DNA of 53,362 nt from Fidelibacterota bacterium (GTDB taxonomy: Bacteria; Fidelibacterota; UBA8477; JABMPR01): positions 1 to 53,362 of the forward strand of contig JABMOS010000154.1 in NCBI GenBank assembly GCA_013203185.1, written 5' to 3'. Below the pieces are notes generated by a model. The model did not search any database. It saw nothing but the letters and a program-made list of their open reading frames with translations, and had not been told where the DNA came from. A program made the position numbers and the translations under genes. Numbering within the stretch: the first letter of the stretch is position 1; each line of letters begins with the position of its first letter. This document shows positions 25,858-35,888 of the stretch, one piece after another.

Positions 25858-28206
25858 TTAGTTTCTAAGCGGTCGCCCTCGTTTCAACATGTGTTCTATG
25901 CGGTCGCGAGTTTTTGGTTCCCCACCCAGTGATACAAAGGCTTCCCTTTCCAGATCGAGGATATACTGTTCGTCTAGGGGTTTCATGATTCCCCCCTTAT
26001 CACCGCCAGTAAGGACAAAGGCCAATTTCCCTGCAATTAGGGCGTCATGTTCGGAGATTTTCCCTGATTTCAGGAATCCCTTCACACTACTACTCACTGC
26101 TAATCTTCCCCCTTTACCGGGTAGAAATAGATCTTTCCGAAATTCAGGTGGTTGATAATCTTCGCTCATGGATAAGACTTCTGCCTTGGCCCGAGATACC
26201 CGATGGTCTTGGTTGACTACGATGATATCATCCTTGGTAAGATAGCCGATGGAAACTGCATGCTTAGCCGACATGGAGACTTTTGCAAACCCGATGGCTT
26301 CAAAAGCTTTCTGAGCAACCTGGAAGGCACCTGCTCGACCCTTAGAGAGACGATCTTGTGCTTTCATGATCATTCTTAGATTGCCACCAGCTCCCGGTAT
26401 AAGACCTACACCTACTTCAACGAGACCTGTATATAGCTCAGCCGCAGCGACGATCCGATCACAGGCACCAATGGTTTCATAACCGCCACCCAGTGCCATC
26501 CAATGCGGGGCTGCGACCACAGGAAATGGAGCGAATCGTACCTTTTGGAGCGTATCCTGCATGGCCTTACTCATGGCATCCAAGCCATCCCAATCCTTTT
26601 CGTCAATGGCACGCAGCATCAAAGCCAAGTTTGCTCCAGCAGAGAAATGTGTCGCTTCCGAAGCGATGACCAAACCCTTATAATTATTTTCAGCTACCCA
26701 ATCAACGGCCTGATCAAGCATACTGATAATGCTACCATCAATAGGATTGAAAGTGGGCTGAAGCACTGAGTGCATGGTCACGGCTGCAACACCATCACCA
26801 AGATCGATCAACGAGGCTGACCAATCCTTTTTGATGAGCCCACCTGTTTTCTTGATGACATTAAAATCAAAAGCCAGTGGGTGAGTTGGGACAGGCTGCA
26901 TAGATTCAGTTGTAGGATCATAGTAGGTTTTAACCTTTCCATCGAATCCATAGAAGGATGTGAATCCCTTTTGGATCATTGTCTCAACCCAACCTGGAAT
27001 TTTGCGGCCATCTCGCTTCATCCGATCAATTGACGCTGTTAATCCAAAGGCATCCCAGACTTCAAAGGGACCATATTCCCACCCAAAGCCCCATTTCATT
27101 GCATTATCAATATTCACAATATCATCGGATATTTCAGGAAGGCGATTTGCTGAATAAATCAGAATTCCAGCGTTCAACTCCCAGAGAAATTTTCCGGCGA
27201 CGTCATCAATACTAACCAAACTTTTTAGTTTCCCGGGGAGATAGGTTTCATTTTTTGATACCCTGATGGCATCATATTTCTTCTTGACCGAAGGTTCGTA
27301 TTCCAGAGTATCCAGATTAAGTGATAGGATAGTATTTTTATCTACTTTCTTGTAAAAACCAGCACTGGTTTTCTGCCCTAACCACCCATTGTCGAGCATT
27401 TTTTGTAGATAATCAGGAATCTGGAATATATCTCGTTCTTCATCTGCATCACCCTTGTCATAGGCGTTTTCAGCCACGTGGACCAGGGTATCCAAACCAA
27501 CCACATCAGCGGTTCGGAAGGTAGCGGATTTCATATGCCCAATCAGCGTACCTGTGAGAGCATCCACATCAGGAACATTCAGCTTTTTTTCTCTGGCTAA
27601 TTTTAGAGTCAGCATCATTCCATATACACCAATACGATTGGCGATAAAGTTGGCCGTATCTTTGGCCCAGACGACTCCTTTGCCCAGATCATCTTCAAGA
27701 AATGTGGCGATATCCTGCATGGCTTGCATATCAGTCTCAGGACCACCAACCAATTCCACCAATTTCATATAGCGAGGTGGATTAAAAAAATGTGTAATGA
27801 AGAATCGTTTTTTCATGTCGGCAGGCAATGCACTTGCCATATCAGCCAGAGAAAGCCCAGATGTATTGCTGGTCAGAATAGCTGTGGCATTCATCTTAGG
27901 TACAATTTTCTCAAAGAGCCCCTGCTTCCAATCAAGACGTTCAGCGATGACCTCAATGACCCAGTCCACTTCCCCAATCCTGTCCAGGTGATCATCATAA
28001 TTACATGGGGTGATCATCTCCAATGTTTTTGGGTTGTATACCGGACTGGGTTTTAGCTTTTTCATCCCCTCCAAGCCTTGTTCTGCAAGCTCCTGATTCA
28101 TATCGAAGAGGTAGCTGGGAATCCCGGCGTTTGACAGGTGAGTCGCAATCTGCGCGCCCATAACTCCAGCGCCCAGAACGGCTACCTTTTCTACCTTTAG
28201 TGCCAT
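25858..28206 (-). CDS. fadN: 3-hydroxyacyl-CoA dehydrogenase/enoyl-CoA hydratase, FadN type
   Basis: A two-domain beta-oxidation enzyme that hydrates enoyl-CoA and oxidises 3-hydroxyacyl-CoA with NAD. The start at 28206 follows GAGGAT. In 782 residues the dehydrogenase comes first (Rossmann motif VAVLGAGVMGAQIATHLSNAG shortened: GAGVMGAQ near 14) and the crotonase-like domain last (HFSAGANLALML, WMALGGGYET, GLIPGAGGNLRM). This order is that of Bacillus FadN (YusL) and the reverse of E. coli FadB. It is the last gene of the operon and follows the thiolase by 2 bases. Confidence 0.93.
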   Translation of the reverse strand: MALKVEKVAVLGAGVMGAQIATHLSNAGIPSYLFDMNQELAEQGLEGMKKLKPSPVYNPKTLEMITPCNYDDHLDRIGEVDWVIEVIAERLDWKQGLFEKIVPKMNATAILTSNTSGLSLADMASALPADMKKRFFITHFFNPPRYMKLVELVGGPETDMQAMQDIATFLEDDLGKGVVWAKDTANFIANRIGVYGMMLTLKLAREKKLNVPDVDALTGTLIGHMKSATFRTADVVGLDTLVHVAENAYDKGDADEERDIFQIPDYLQKMLDNGWLGQKTSAGFYKKVDKNTILSLNLDTLEYEPSVKKKYDAIRVSKNETYLPGKLKSLVSIDDVAGKFLWELNAGILIYSANRLPEISDDIVNIDNAMKWGFGWEYGPFEVWDAFGLTASIDRMKRDGRKIPGWVETMIQKGFTSFYGFDGKVKTYYDPTTESMQPVPTHPLAFDFNVIKKTGGLIKKDWSASLIDLGDGVAAVTMHSVLQPTFNPIDGSIISMLDQAVDWVAENNYKGLVIASEATHFSAGANLALMLRAIDEKDWDGLDAMSKAMQDTLQKVRFAPFPVVAAPHWMALGGGYETIGACDRIVAAAELYTGLVEVGVGLIPGAGGNLRMIMKAQDRLSKGRAGAFQVAQKAFEAIGFAKVSMSAKHAVSIGYLTKDDIIVVNQDHRVSRAKAEVLSMSEDYQPPEFRKDLFLPGKGGRLAVSSSVKGFLKSGKISEHDALIAGKLAFVLTGGDKGGIMKPLDEQYILDLEREAFVSLGGEPKTRDRIEHMLKRGRPLRN

Positions 28207-28208
28207 GA

Positions 28209-29342
28209 TTAAATCCTCTCGATAATGGTTGCGATGCCCTGCCCCGTTCCAATACACATGGTAGCTAGACCGAATTTTGTATCGTTCTGTTCCATAACAT
28301 TGACTAGGGTCGTTATAATTCTAGCGCCAGAGCAGCCCAGGGGATGTCCAAGCGCAATGGCACCGCCGTTCAAATTAATCTTTTCAATTGGCCAATCGCC
28401 TTTGCGAATGACATACAGCGATTGGGCTCCGAAAGCTTCGTTCAATTCGATGGTATCGATTTGATCAAGAGTCATACCCACATTTTTCAAGGCTTTTTCA
28501 GTGGCAGGAAGTGGTCCAGAACCCATTAGGGTTGGATCCACACCAGCTACAGCACGTGAGATGATTTTGGCTCGGACTTTGAGACCTAACTCCTCGGCTT
28601 TGGTGTTGCTCATAATAAGCACGGCTGCTGCACCGACGCTAATGGGGCTTGATGTTGCTGCAGTTATGCTGCCTTCCTCTAAAAATGCAGGAGAAAGTGA
28701 TTTGATCTTCGCTACATCTGGTTCTCTTGGTCCTTCATCTTTGGTGACACGGATGCCCTCAATTTCAATGGGAACCACCTCATTATCAAATTTCCCTGCA
28801 GCTTGAGCAGCAAGTGCCTTTTTGTGTGATGCAATGGCAAATTCTTCCTGATCATCTCGGCTTATATTCAATTCCATCGCGAGATTTTCAGCAGTCTCAC
28901 CCATACCCATGTAATAGTCAATTTCGTATAACTCAGGATTAAAATCAGGGTTGTAGCCACCCATGGGAACACCAAACATGTCTTCAACGCCAGCAGCAAT
29001 TCCAATTTCTTTATCACCAGCGATGATGGCAGCGCTCAACTGATGTAGGGCATCCATTGAGGAACCACAAAATCGATTCACTGTGCTGCCTGCTGTAGTA
29101 TTTGGTAATCCAGCCAGTAGCGCGACACCACGGCCCATGAGCATCCCCTGATTCCCTTCAGGAAACGCGCAACCCAACACCAGGTCTTCAACATCTTCAC
29201 CCTTTACACCTGGATTTCTTTCCATGAGAGCTTTCACAACCTGGGCTGCAATATCATCAGGCCGCATCCCGATCATTTCACCATTTTTGAGACCGATGGG
29301 ACTCCTAACTGCATCAACGATAACACTATATCTTTCACTCAT
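28209..29342 (-). CDS. fadA: Acetyl-CoA acyltransferase (3-ketoacyl-CoA thiolase)
   Basis: Thiolase carries out the final beta-oxidation step, cutting 3-ketoacyl-CoA to acetyl-CoA. The ATG at 29342 has a GAGGAGAA site; a second ATG 15 bases upstream lacks one. The 377 residues carry the nucleophile Cys92 (NRFCGSSMDALH), the His of ALGHPLGCSGAR and the second Cys of TMCIGTGQG. It sits between the acyl-CoA dehydrogenase and the FadN gene, as in the Bacillus fadNAE set. Confidence 0.95.
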   Translation of the reverse strand: MSERYSVIVDAVRSPIGLKNGEMIGMRPDDIAAQVVKALMERNPGVKGEDVEDLVLGCAFPEGNQGMLMGRGVALLAGLPNTTAGSTVNRFCGSSMDALHQLSAAIIAGDKEIGIAAGVEDMFGVPMGGYNPDFNPELYEIDYYMGMGETAENLAMELNISRDDQEEFAIASHKKALAAQAAGKFDNEVVPIEIEGIRVTKDEGPREPDVAKIKSLSPAFLEEGSITAATSSPISVGAAAVLIMSNTKAEELGLKVRAKIISRAVAGVDPTLMGSGPLPATEKALKNVGMTLDQIDTIELNEAFGAQSLYVIRKGDWPIEKINLNGGAIALGHPLGCSGARIITTLVNVMEQNDTKFGLATMCIGTGQGIATIIERI

Positions 29343-29360
29343 TTTAATTCTCCTCATTCC

Positions 29361-31133
29361 TTAGTCATTCAGGGGGTATGAACCGCGCTTTAGTAACAAT
29401 TGAAAAATTAGCTTTTGCTCTTCTATAACATCAGCATGGTAGTCCAATTCTGCTAGCGTTTCATCCAGCTTGCCCAACTTGGTCTTGCGCTCATCTTCAG
29501 GAAGGATGTGCCTCAATATTTTTTTGCCATTTGATACAATCACTTCAAGATTTCTCAGTACAGATACTCTTAACACAGAAAGGACTGTATCCCTTCGTGG
29601 ATAATTTTCATCCAATTGTAAGTATCTCCTAAGCACACTGAAAATTATCTGTTGAGCGATAACCATATTGGCAAAAGCCTCAATCTCAAATTGAGTGTTT
29701 TTGAAATCCTGCCCATATTTAAGAATGAGTTCATGCAGTGTTTTGAGTACAACGCCTCTCCCCAATTCCACTGCCTTAATTTCACTAGCTCTTGGATGAT
29801 CAGCAGGTATTGCAACTTTGGGCAGCCAACCATCACCCATCTCGAGAATCTGCTCCCGAATGGGTAGCTCTTCCAGAATTGCCTTTTTCATGGTTATTCC
29901 GGAAATGATCAGCTTATTGATCTCATTTGTACCTTCGAAAATACGATTGACACGCTCATCACGTAACAGGCGTGCAAAAGGGTATTCTTCTGAAAAACCA
30001 TAACCGCCCAATACTTGGAGACCATCATCGGCATTTATCCACAAGGCTTCAGATGAAAATATTTTGTTCGTACTATTTTCTATGGCGTGATCTTCTATTA
30101 CCCCGTACATATGATCATAGTAGTCTGGTCCATCAGCGGGATAATCTGCAATGGCTCCATCTATCGACCCCGTAGATTGATAGGTGATGGTGTCAGCCTC
30201 ATAGCAGCGAATGACCATATCGGAAAATTTACGCTGCATCATGCCAAAAGCTGTTAAAGGCTGTGCAAATTGATGCCTCTCTTTAGCATAATCCAAAGCG
30301 GTTTTGATGGCTTCTTTAGCGCCTCCCATTGTTACGGCGCCAAGTTTTAGTCGCCCTATATAGAGGACATTAAATGCCACTGCAGGTCCAGACCCCACTG
30401 CTCCAATAACATTTTCAACTGGAACCATGCAATTCTTAAGATCATAAGTTGTTGTTGAAGAACCTTTAATCCCAAGTTTATGCTCCTCAGGTCCCCGACC
30501 CCATCCTTCTGTATCCTGATCGAGAATAAAAGCGGTAAGCTTATCACCATCAACTTTAGCGAAAACTACGCCTACATCTGCCCAGCCACCATTTGTAATC
30601 CATTGCTTGGTTCCATTCAAAATGTAGTGAGTCCCAGCTTCATTGAGCGATGCGGAGGCGGTCCCATTCAAGGCATCAGACCCTGCTCCCGGTTCAGTGA
30701 GAGCATATGAGCTCATCCACTCTCCTGTCATCATTTTGGGAATGTATTTTTCTCTCTGGGCTTCATTCCCATACCAAAGAATGGGTAATAAACCAATACC
30801 GGTGTGATCAGTTACTGTAACCATCACAGAAGAACTCTGACCAACACCCATGGCTTCAAGGGCTAAGGCAGCACTTGTTTTGTCCAGCCCGGTACCACCG
30901 TACTGCTCTGGAACATCCATCCCCAGCATACCCATTTCCCCCATCTGGGTCATAACATCGCGCGATAATTGCTCATCCAATTTTTCTAGATCCAAGGCAA
31001 TAGGGGCGACTACCTCTTTCCCAAAAGTTTGAATGGCTTCAAAAAATTCTCTTTGGTCATCACTCCATTTTTCTCTGGTGAAGATTTCATCAACGCCAAA
31101 GGGTGTAGTTAAAAATGCGCCACCCTTGTTCAT
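29361..31133 (-). CDS. fadE: Acyl-CoA dehydrogenase, FadE (YusJ) type
   Basis: An FAD enzyme for the first step of beta-oxidation. The 590 residues include the usual three-domain core (about 30-410) with SYALTEPGAGSDA in the middle domain and the catalytic Glu in RIFEGTNEINK, plus a C-terminal helical extension of about 170 residues as in the long bacterial type close to VLCAD. An AAGGAG site precedes the ATG. It is the first structural gene after the TetR regulator. The electron acceptor ETF is not in the window. Confidence 0.94.
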   Translation of the reverse strand: MNKGGAFLTTPFGVDEIFTREKWSDDQREFFEAIQTFGKEVVAPIALDLEKLDEQLSRDVMTQMGEMGMLGMDVPEQYGGTGLDKTSAALALEAMGVGQSSSVMVTVTDHTGIGLLPILWYGNEAQREKYIPKMMTGEWMSSYALTEPGAGSDALNGTASASLNEAGTHYILNGTKQWITNGGWADVGVVFAKVDGDKLTAFILDQDTEGWGRGPEEHKLGIKGSSTTTYDLKNCMVPVENVIGAVGSGPAVAFNVLYIGRLKLGAVTMGGAKEAIKTALDYAKERHQFAQPLTAFGMMQRKFSDMVIRCYEADTITYQSTGSIDGAIADYPADGPDYYDHMYGVIEDHAIENSTNKIFSSEALWINADDGLQVLGGYGFSEEYPFARLLRDERVNRIFEGTNEINKLIISGITMKKAILEELPIREQILEMGDGWLPKVAIPADHPRASEIKAVELGRGVVLKTLHELILKYGQDFKNTQFEIEAFANMVIAQQIIFSVLRRYLQLDENYPRRDTVLSVLRVSVLRNLEVIVSNGKKILRHILPEDERKTKLGKLDETLAELDYHADVIEEQKLIFQLLLKRGSYPLND

Positions 31134-31168
31134 TTCATTCTCCTTATTTTGGATACAATTCTATTATT

Positions 31169-31768
31169 TCATTTCTGAACAGCAATGCCATCCAGAATGA
31201 GGTCCATATTCAAGTCTACGTATTCTTCCAGGGAAAAGTCATTGGGCTTAAAGAGCGCAAACCAGATCATCCCATGCAAGGAGGTCATAATAGACATTGC
31301 TATCATGCGCTCGTTGACATCCCGAAACTCACCATACTCAATTCCCCGTTTGATAAGGGTTTCAAATTCACTCAGGACACTGGCATATAGGTGACTTGCC
31401 AGATTTTTAATTTCCTTATCCCGGTTTGCGAACGCCCAGATTTCCGGTTCCACCAGGAACCAGTTTGGATTCCTCTGGAAGAGCTTTGCAGTAAATCTGG
31501 CTATATGTTGTATGATTTCTCGGGAAGGTTTTGCCTTCATTTTACCACTGCGCTCAATAGGAGAAAATTGATCCATCCAATGTTCAATGAGAGCAATGAA
31601 TAAATCACGCTTGCCCTGGAAATGGTGATAGAGCGCTCCCTTGCTCAAGCCGATCTCTTGAACAATATCATCCATTCTGGCTTCAGAATACCCCTTCTTC
31701 ACAAAAATGGTTAGAGCTGCTTCCAATATTTCTATTCGACGTTCTGAGCTGGGTCTTCTCTCTGTCAT
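31169..31768 (-). CDS. TetR family regulator of fatty-acid degradation (FadR-like)
   Basis: A 199-residue repressor. The start at 31768 (MTERRPSSERRIEILEAAL) follows AAGG. The N-terminal helix-turn-helix is clear (DDIVQEIGLSKGALYHHFQG), and the rest is the all-helical ligand domain. By position and by the operator in front it is expected to repress itself and the fadE-fadA-fadN genes downstream and to be released by long-chain acyl-CoA, as for Bacillus FadR. The ligand is inferred from context only. Confidence 0.9.
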   Translation of the reverse strand: MTERRPSSERRIEILEAALTIFVKKGYSEARMDDIVQEIGLSKGALYHHFQGKRDLFIALIEHWMDQFSPIERSGKMKAKPSREIIQHIARFTAKLFQRNPNWFLVEPEIWAFANRDKEIKNLASHLYASVLSEFETLIKRGIEYGEFRDVNERMIAMSIMTSLHGMIWFALFKPNDFSLEEYVDLNMDLILDGIAVQK

Positions 31769-31796
31769 ATTTAGCCTTAATATTATTTCAATGTAT

Positions 31797-31818
31797 ACAT
31801 ACCGACTGGTCGGTATGT
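31797..31818. promoter_or_regulatory. TetR/FadR operator palindrome
   Basis: Two perfect 10-base arms, ACATACCGAC and GTCGGTATGT, flank a 2-base centre. It lies 28 bases before the regulator ATG and directly downstream of the predicted -10 box, so a bound repressor would block transcription initiation. The shape and the ACCGAC-type half-site are typical of TetR-family operators. Confidence 0.85.
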
Positions 31819-31846
31819 AATATAGACCTTTACTATCCTTCTGCAA
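31819..31846 (-). promoter_or_regulatory. Predicted promoter of the fatty-acid operon
   Basis: On the minus strand TTGCAG and TATATT are separated by 16 bases. The start of transcription would fall inside the operator palindrome. This agreement of promoter and operator raises confidence above a plain motif match. Confidence 0.6.
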
Positions 31847-31986
31847 GTAGGTTTAGACCAACACATTTTATGAAATATTAGGCTCGGTGAGGGATGGCCG
31901 ATTATCGATTAAAAAATGAATGAAAAAAGCGAGGGAAATAGCCAAGCTACTATGAAGAGATTGGGAAAAGTGTGGAACCGGTTTAG

Positions 31987-32430
31987 CTAAATAGAGCGAA
32001 AATATTCTAAAATGTTGCGGCTTAAAGCACCGCCTAATAATCCAGTAACTAAAATTAATCCAGCTAATAAAATACTAATCACTGGAAAGACCCACCCCTT
32101 GAGGGCCCATTCCTTTTTCTCCAATACAGCGAAAGTACGACCCACGGCTACTAGAATAATGATCCACACCGCAGCATTACCAATGGATGTATGTTTTTGA
32201 AAGGATGCCATTACTCCCTGGTGAAGCGGTTCCTGAGCTACTAGCATAGTTTCTGCCAGGTTACCACTTATTGCGGCAAATATTGCAGATATTCCAGCCA
32301 TCAATTGTAAAGTATAGGCAGTCCGGGGATGCTGTTGGTTATTCTTTATGGCACCATAGAAATCAAACAGGGCCGCAACAATGAGAATGGCAATTGGAAA
32401 GTGGACAAAGAATGGATGTAGTTCTGCCAT
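31987..32430 (-). CDS. DUF2231 membrane protein
   Basis: A 147-residue protein with four membrane helices, opening with ELHPFFVHFPIAILIVAALFD. The HP-x3-HFPIA start is the mark of DUF2231, a family of small, His-bearing membrane proteins that I recall being linked to haem or redox proteins, with no settled function. It starts 6 bases after the stop of the Omp28-like gene and is the last gene of the thiol-envelope operon. Confidence 0.85.
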   Translation of the reverse strand: MAELHPFFVHFPIAILIVAALFDFYGAIKNNQQHPRTAYTLQLMAGISAIFAAISGNLAETMLVAQEPLHQGVMASFQKHTSIGNAAVWIIILVAVGRTFAVLEKKEWALKGWVFPVISILLAGLILVTGLLGGALSRNILEYFRSI

Positions 32431-32436
32431 CTTAAA

Positions 32437-33693
32437 TTAATAGAGTACTTGTTTACGAGCCTGGAGTATAGATTTGTTTGATTGGGATTGGATAAATAGA
32501 ATTAGTCCCATTGGTCCTACGACACCATAATCATCAGGTTTCTTCAAACTATGTCGAATGGTTTGAAGTTCATCAATACTGCCAAAAGCCGTGAACGCCA
32601 TGTCCCGCATAACTCCCATATGCAAATCTTCTCCATTAGATCCTGCATAATCAATACTGTCTTCAACTACCATGGACCAGACCGTCACATCAGTTTGTGG
32701 CGTTCCAAAAGGATTCAATTCAAACTCCAGATGGAGACTGTCCACACTCTCTAGAACATCAACCTCTGAAATGTATATGGTTGGCGTTGCAAGGCTGGCG
32801 TTGCTCACCCGACCCATCCAGTCTTCCTCATCCAAAGAAGCAATCAAAGTGCCCTCAAGGACAAAACCGGGAGCTGCAAAGATGTTGTAAAAGGCTCGCC
32901 GATTTTCTACATCTCCAGGGTTATAGAGATTCATGGGATCAAACGGATCTGTCCAATTGACATGATATCGAACAATAACGAAATCCTCAGCAAATTCGTC
33001 TGAGATATTGTCCAGGTAACCATTGGCCTCAGGACAATTCACACAACCCGAATTTGTGAATAATTCTGCAAAAACCACCTTATGGATAGTGGTAGTTATA
33101 TCGAAAAAGAGTGGTTCACCGAGCGTATCTGATTGTTGAAACAACGTTACTATTAGACCCTCTCGTCCAGGAGAATTACCATGAATGTCCAAATTTGTTG
33201 AATCCATGTCATAGTGATATGTATTGTGTTCACTTGCAGCTCCAGAAGAGAACCTAATATCAACTGAATCGTGGTCGACTACTTGAATTGAGTCCATATA
33301 AGTGCTTAAATCAACCTGAACACTGTCCTCTACATTCACACGCAAAGGGAATCCGTTTGTGACATCAAGAATTAGAAGTATTCTAGCTGGAAACTTTGTC
33401 CCATCATCTTCTTCACTTGATCTAAAGTAATTGTAGCTCAATTGTGCTTGACCTGGAATTATACCACTGATTTCAAAGTATCCAGAATCATTAGAAATAA
33501 TCTCGACGATTGATGAGTCTGCAAAACTATCTATTGTAAAATCATCCCCTTCTATTTCGATGATTGTCGTGATCCCAACCACAATATCTACTTTTCGAAA
33601 GGATTCATGCGAAAACACTTCAAGGGGTTCAGGCTTCCAGTCACAGGAACCAATGAATAAGGTAAGTAATAACAGGATGAATACATTTCTCAT
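32437..33693 (-). CDS. Omp28-like lipoprotein with a thioredoxin-fold domain
   Basis: A 418-residue lipoprotein (lipobox FIGSC, Cys17). The first half (about 20-200) is beta-rich with Ig-like character. Residues from about 207 hold a thioredoxin-like domain with LFTNSGCVNCPEANGYL; the CxxC is Cys217/Cys220. The Omp28 family in Bacteroidota has this layout. The start was set at 33693, where the ATG overlaps the barrel gene stop by 4 bases. It probably handles disulfides or thiols at the envelope; substrate unknown. Confidence 0.82.
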   Translation of the reverse strand: MRNVFILLLLTLFIGSCDWKPEPLEVFSHESFRKVDIVVGITTIIEIEGDDFTIDSFADSSIVEIISNDSGYFEISGIIPGQAQLSYNYFRSSEEDDGTKFPARILLILDVTNGFPLRVNVEDSVQVDLSTYMDSIQVVDHDSVDIRFSSGAASEHNTYHYDMDSTNLDIHGNSPGREGLIVTLFQQSDTLGEPLFFDITTTIHKVVFAELFTNSGCVNCPEANGYLDNISDEFAEDFVIVRYHVNWTDPFDPMNLYNPGDVENRRAFYNIFAAPGFVLEGTLIASLDEEDWMGRVSNASLATPTIYISEVDVLESVDSLHLEFELNPFGTPQTDVTVWSMVVEDSIDYAGSNGEDLHMGVMRDMAFTAFGSIDELQTIRHSLKKPDDYGVVGPMGLILFIQSQSNKSILQARKQVLY

Positions 33694-35387
33694 AGCCGCC
33701 ACTCCAGTGCCAAACGAAAACCTTCAAAGGGATTTAGAACACGACACACACCACCGGTACATCGCACACCACCCTTTTCCTTGCCATAGGAAGCACGGAT
33801 CCATAATCCATCGCTGGGTTTCATGGAGACTTCACCACTGACCCAATGCTGGACATCTTCATCGACAGTCAACAGGCTTGGGTCGTTGCTCATGTCCCAG
33901 ATAAGGGCAGCAGAGTAGTTGTGGTCATAATCGGCGCTGGCAATAAAATGACCACTCTGAAAATCATGACCTTCCAACTCACCACCAGAATACAATTCAG
34001 TGTAGACTTTGGATGTCTGCAATTCAACCACAGTAGAAAGGACCAGCGTGTTGTTGGGATGCCAGGATAAATAAGCAGGCACAAAAGTATAGTGATCCAT
34101 CACTTCAGCAGCAGATTGACCACTTAAAACTGACCTGGTGTAGGCAATCAATAATCTTTGATAAAAACTTGAGCCAGAATATTCAAACTCTGCGTAGTAT
34201 TCCTGCCAGGGATTTCTATCTAGATCCTGTGTGGGTAAAATTCCAGGAGCACCAGTTGGTGCAGATTGTGAAGTTCGCGCACCATTGACCACCACTGACC
34301 AGGTATCTGAAAGCGCTTTTCGTATTTCAAGATTCCAACCCAACTCATCACCATAATCAACAGGGTGGGTAACATTTCCCAACAAACTGATATCGTGCTC
34401 TCTGATCCCCGTAGGTCCCATTTGCCAGGGTAGTGGTTTGGTGGCCAGGAGCATTGGATTACGCTTCTGTGACGAGGTCTCTGCGCCATTCAAGTAGCGT
34501 TTATATTCAAATAAAGTCGTGAACCAATCTGGGAACCAATTGAGCTGAAGATTAAAGGCCTGCCCCTCCTGGCTGTACCTTGGTTCATCATTAATTAGAC
34601 TTTGCCCATTCTCCAGTTGCTGGATACTCTGAGCCACTACGGGATAATCAAAAGCCTTCCAGGTTTTATTATACTCCAGATACACATCCCAACTCTCACC
34701 ATAGATAGATTGCCCCCATCCACCCTGAATCGCATTCATTTGCTGGGTCACTGTATCTGTAATAATCAATCCAATTTCCGAATCCAATTCCTGCCAAACG
34801 AAATCTGATTCCATTCGACTTGCAATAAAGTATGGGATCAGAGACCAGCTACCGCTTCCACTATTGAAGGTTGCTTCTGCTCCGGCCAATTCGTAGGCAG
34901 CCATCCCATCAGGTTCACGAAGATCTGAACTGGGAGAATAGAATCGATACTCCTTTTTAAATCCAGCCAGTAAATCAAGCTCATGATTTTCCATAAAGAC
35001 CGATGAATATCTGAGACCCATGATTTCATTGTCAAAATCTATTGCCTGATTCTCATCCAGATTCAGGCCTAAGCCTCTTCCAAAAACAGCAGAGATATCG
35101 CCTATTTCAAGTGACTTGGAATTGCCGATATAGCTAATGAAAAAGCGATCAACACCTTGAAATTCAAAACCATATTCTGGTGGTTGACTGGACTCTATTG
35201 AAAGATCCAGATACCATTGACCAATCTCGATGGATCCGCTAAAAAAGTTTTCTAGATAATTATATTCGGTCCCCACCTGCTCACCTCGTCCCAGATTTGA
35301 TTTGAGACCAATATTCCAGGAAACACCCTCAGCAAACAGGCCCAGTGGAAAGGCTATGAAGATGAGTGTTCTAAAAAATAATGACAA
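33690..35387 (-). CDS. Outer-membrane beta-barrel protein, DUF6029-like
   Basis: A 565-residue exported protein. The signal peptide is about 1-19 (LIFIAFPLGLFAEG). The rest is made of alternating hydrophobic/polar strands rich in Tyr, Trp, Gly and Ser and ends in a strand closing ALEWRL, as expected for a barrel of roughly 20 or more strands. Features such as EIGDISAVFGRGLGLNLDEN resemble DUF6029 proteins of Bacteroidota. The C-terminal part has a Cys pair (GVRCTGGVCRVLN). It is coupled with TlpA and Omp28-like genes; function unknown. Confidence 0.72.
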   Translation of the reverse strand: MSLFFRTLIFIAFPLGLFAEGVSWNIGLKSNLGRGEQVGTEYNYLENFFSGSIEIGQWYLDLSIESSQPPEYGFEFQGVDRFFISYIGNSKSLEIGDISAVFGRGLGLNLDENQAIDFDNEIMGLRYSSVFMENHELDLLAGFKKEYRFYSPSSDLREPDGMAAYELAGAEATFNSGSGSWSLIPYFIASRMESDFVWQELDSEIGLIITDTVTQQMNAIQGGWGQSIYGESWDVYLEYNKTWKAFDYPVVAQSIQQLENGQSLINDEPRYSQEGQAFNLQLNWFPDWFTTLFEYKRYLNGAETSSQKRNPMLLATKPLPWQMGPTGIREHDISLLGNVTHPVDYGDELGWNLEIRKALSDTWSVVVNGARTSQSAPTGAPGILPTQDLDRNPWQEYYAEFEYSGSSFYQRLLIAYTRSVLSGQSAAEVMDHYTFVPAYLSWHPNNTLVLSTVVELQTSKVYTELYSGGELEGHDFQSGHFIASADYDHNYSAALIWDMSNDPSLLTVDEDVQHWVSGEVSMKPSDGLWIRASYGKEKGGVRCTGGVCRVLNPFEGFRLALEWRL

Positions 35388-35396
35388 AAGGGGGAT

Positions 35397-35888
35397 TTAG
35401 CTTTTTTTCTGAGCCGCCAGAGCTTTTTTGATTTCAGCTTCCATTTGGGCTTCGTCTCCAGGGAGATAACCCGTGTGCTCCCAGAGAATTTTCCCCTGAG
35501 CATCTACCAGGATTGAGAAGGGCATGGCTGTTGTGTTAAAATTCTTATATAGTTTTTGTTCTGTATCTAGCAGGATGGCGTATTCAAGTTTTTGAGACTT
35601 CACCATGGATTTGACCCGGCCGACTGTTCGTGAATCGTCTATGGAGATTCCAATGACTTGAACATTTTGAGTGGCATAAGTTTTATTAATCCGATTCAAA
35701 TGTTTCATTTCTTTTCGACATGGCACACAATAGGTAGCCCAAAAATTTATGAGTGTCACCTGGCCATCCACCAACTGGTTCAGGCTTTGGGTTTTATTTT
35801 TCATGTCCTTGAGATTGACCTGGGGTAAATTTTTATCCTGACCTAAGGTAATTGCAACGATCAACAGGAGCGGTAACAAGCGCATCAT
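35397..35888 (-). CDS. TlpA/ResA-like thioredoxin
   Basis: A 163-residue exported thiol-disulfide protein. A short signal (RLLPLLLIVAITLGQ) is followed by the thioredoxin fold with the active site NFWATYCVPCRKEMK (Cys54/Cys57) and a cis-Pro in TTAMPFSILVDAQG. Members of this group reduce periplasmic disulfides, for example in cytochrome maturation. The start ATG at 35888 overlaps the stop of the sorting-domain gene by 4 bases; an adjacent second ATG (35885) is an alternative. No cytochrome maturation gene is nearby. Confidence 0.92.
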   Translation of the reverse strand: MMRLLPLLLIVAITLGQDKNLPQVNLKDMKNKTQSLNQLVDGQVTLINFWATYCVPCRKEMKHLNRINKTYATQNVQVIGISIDDSRTVGRVKSMVKSQKLEYAILLDTEQKLYKNFNTTAMPFSILVDAQGKILWEHTGYLPGDEAQMEAEIKKALAAQKKS

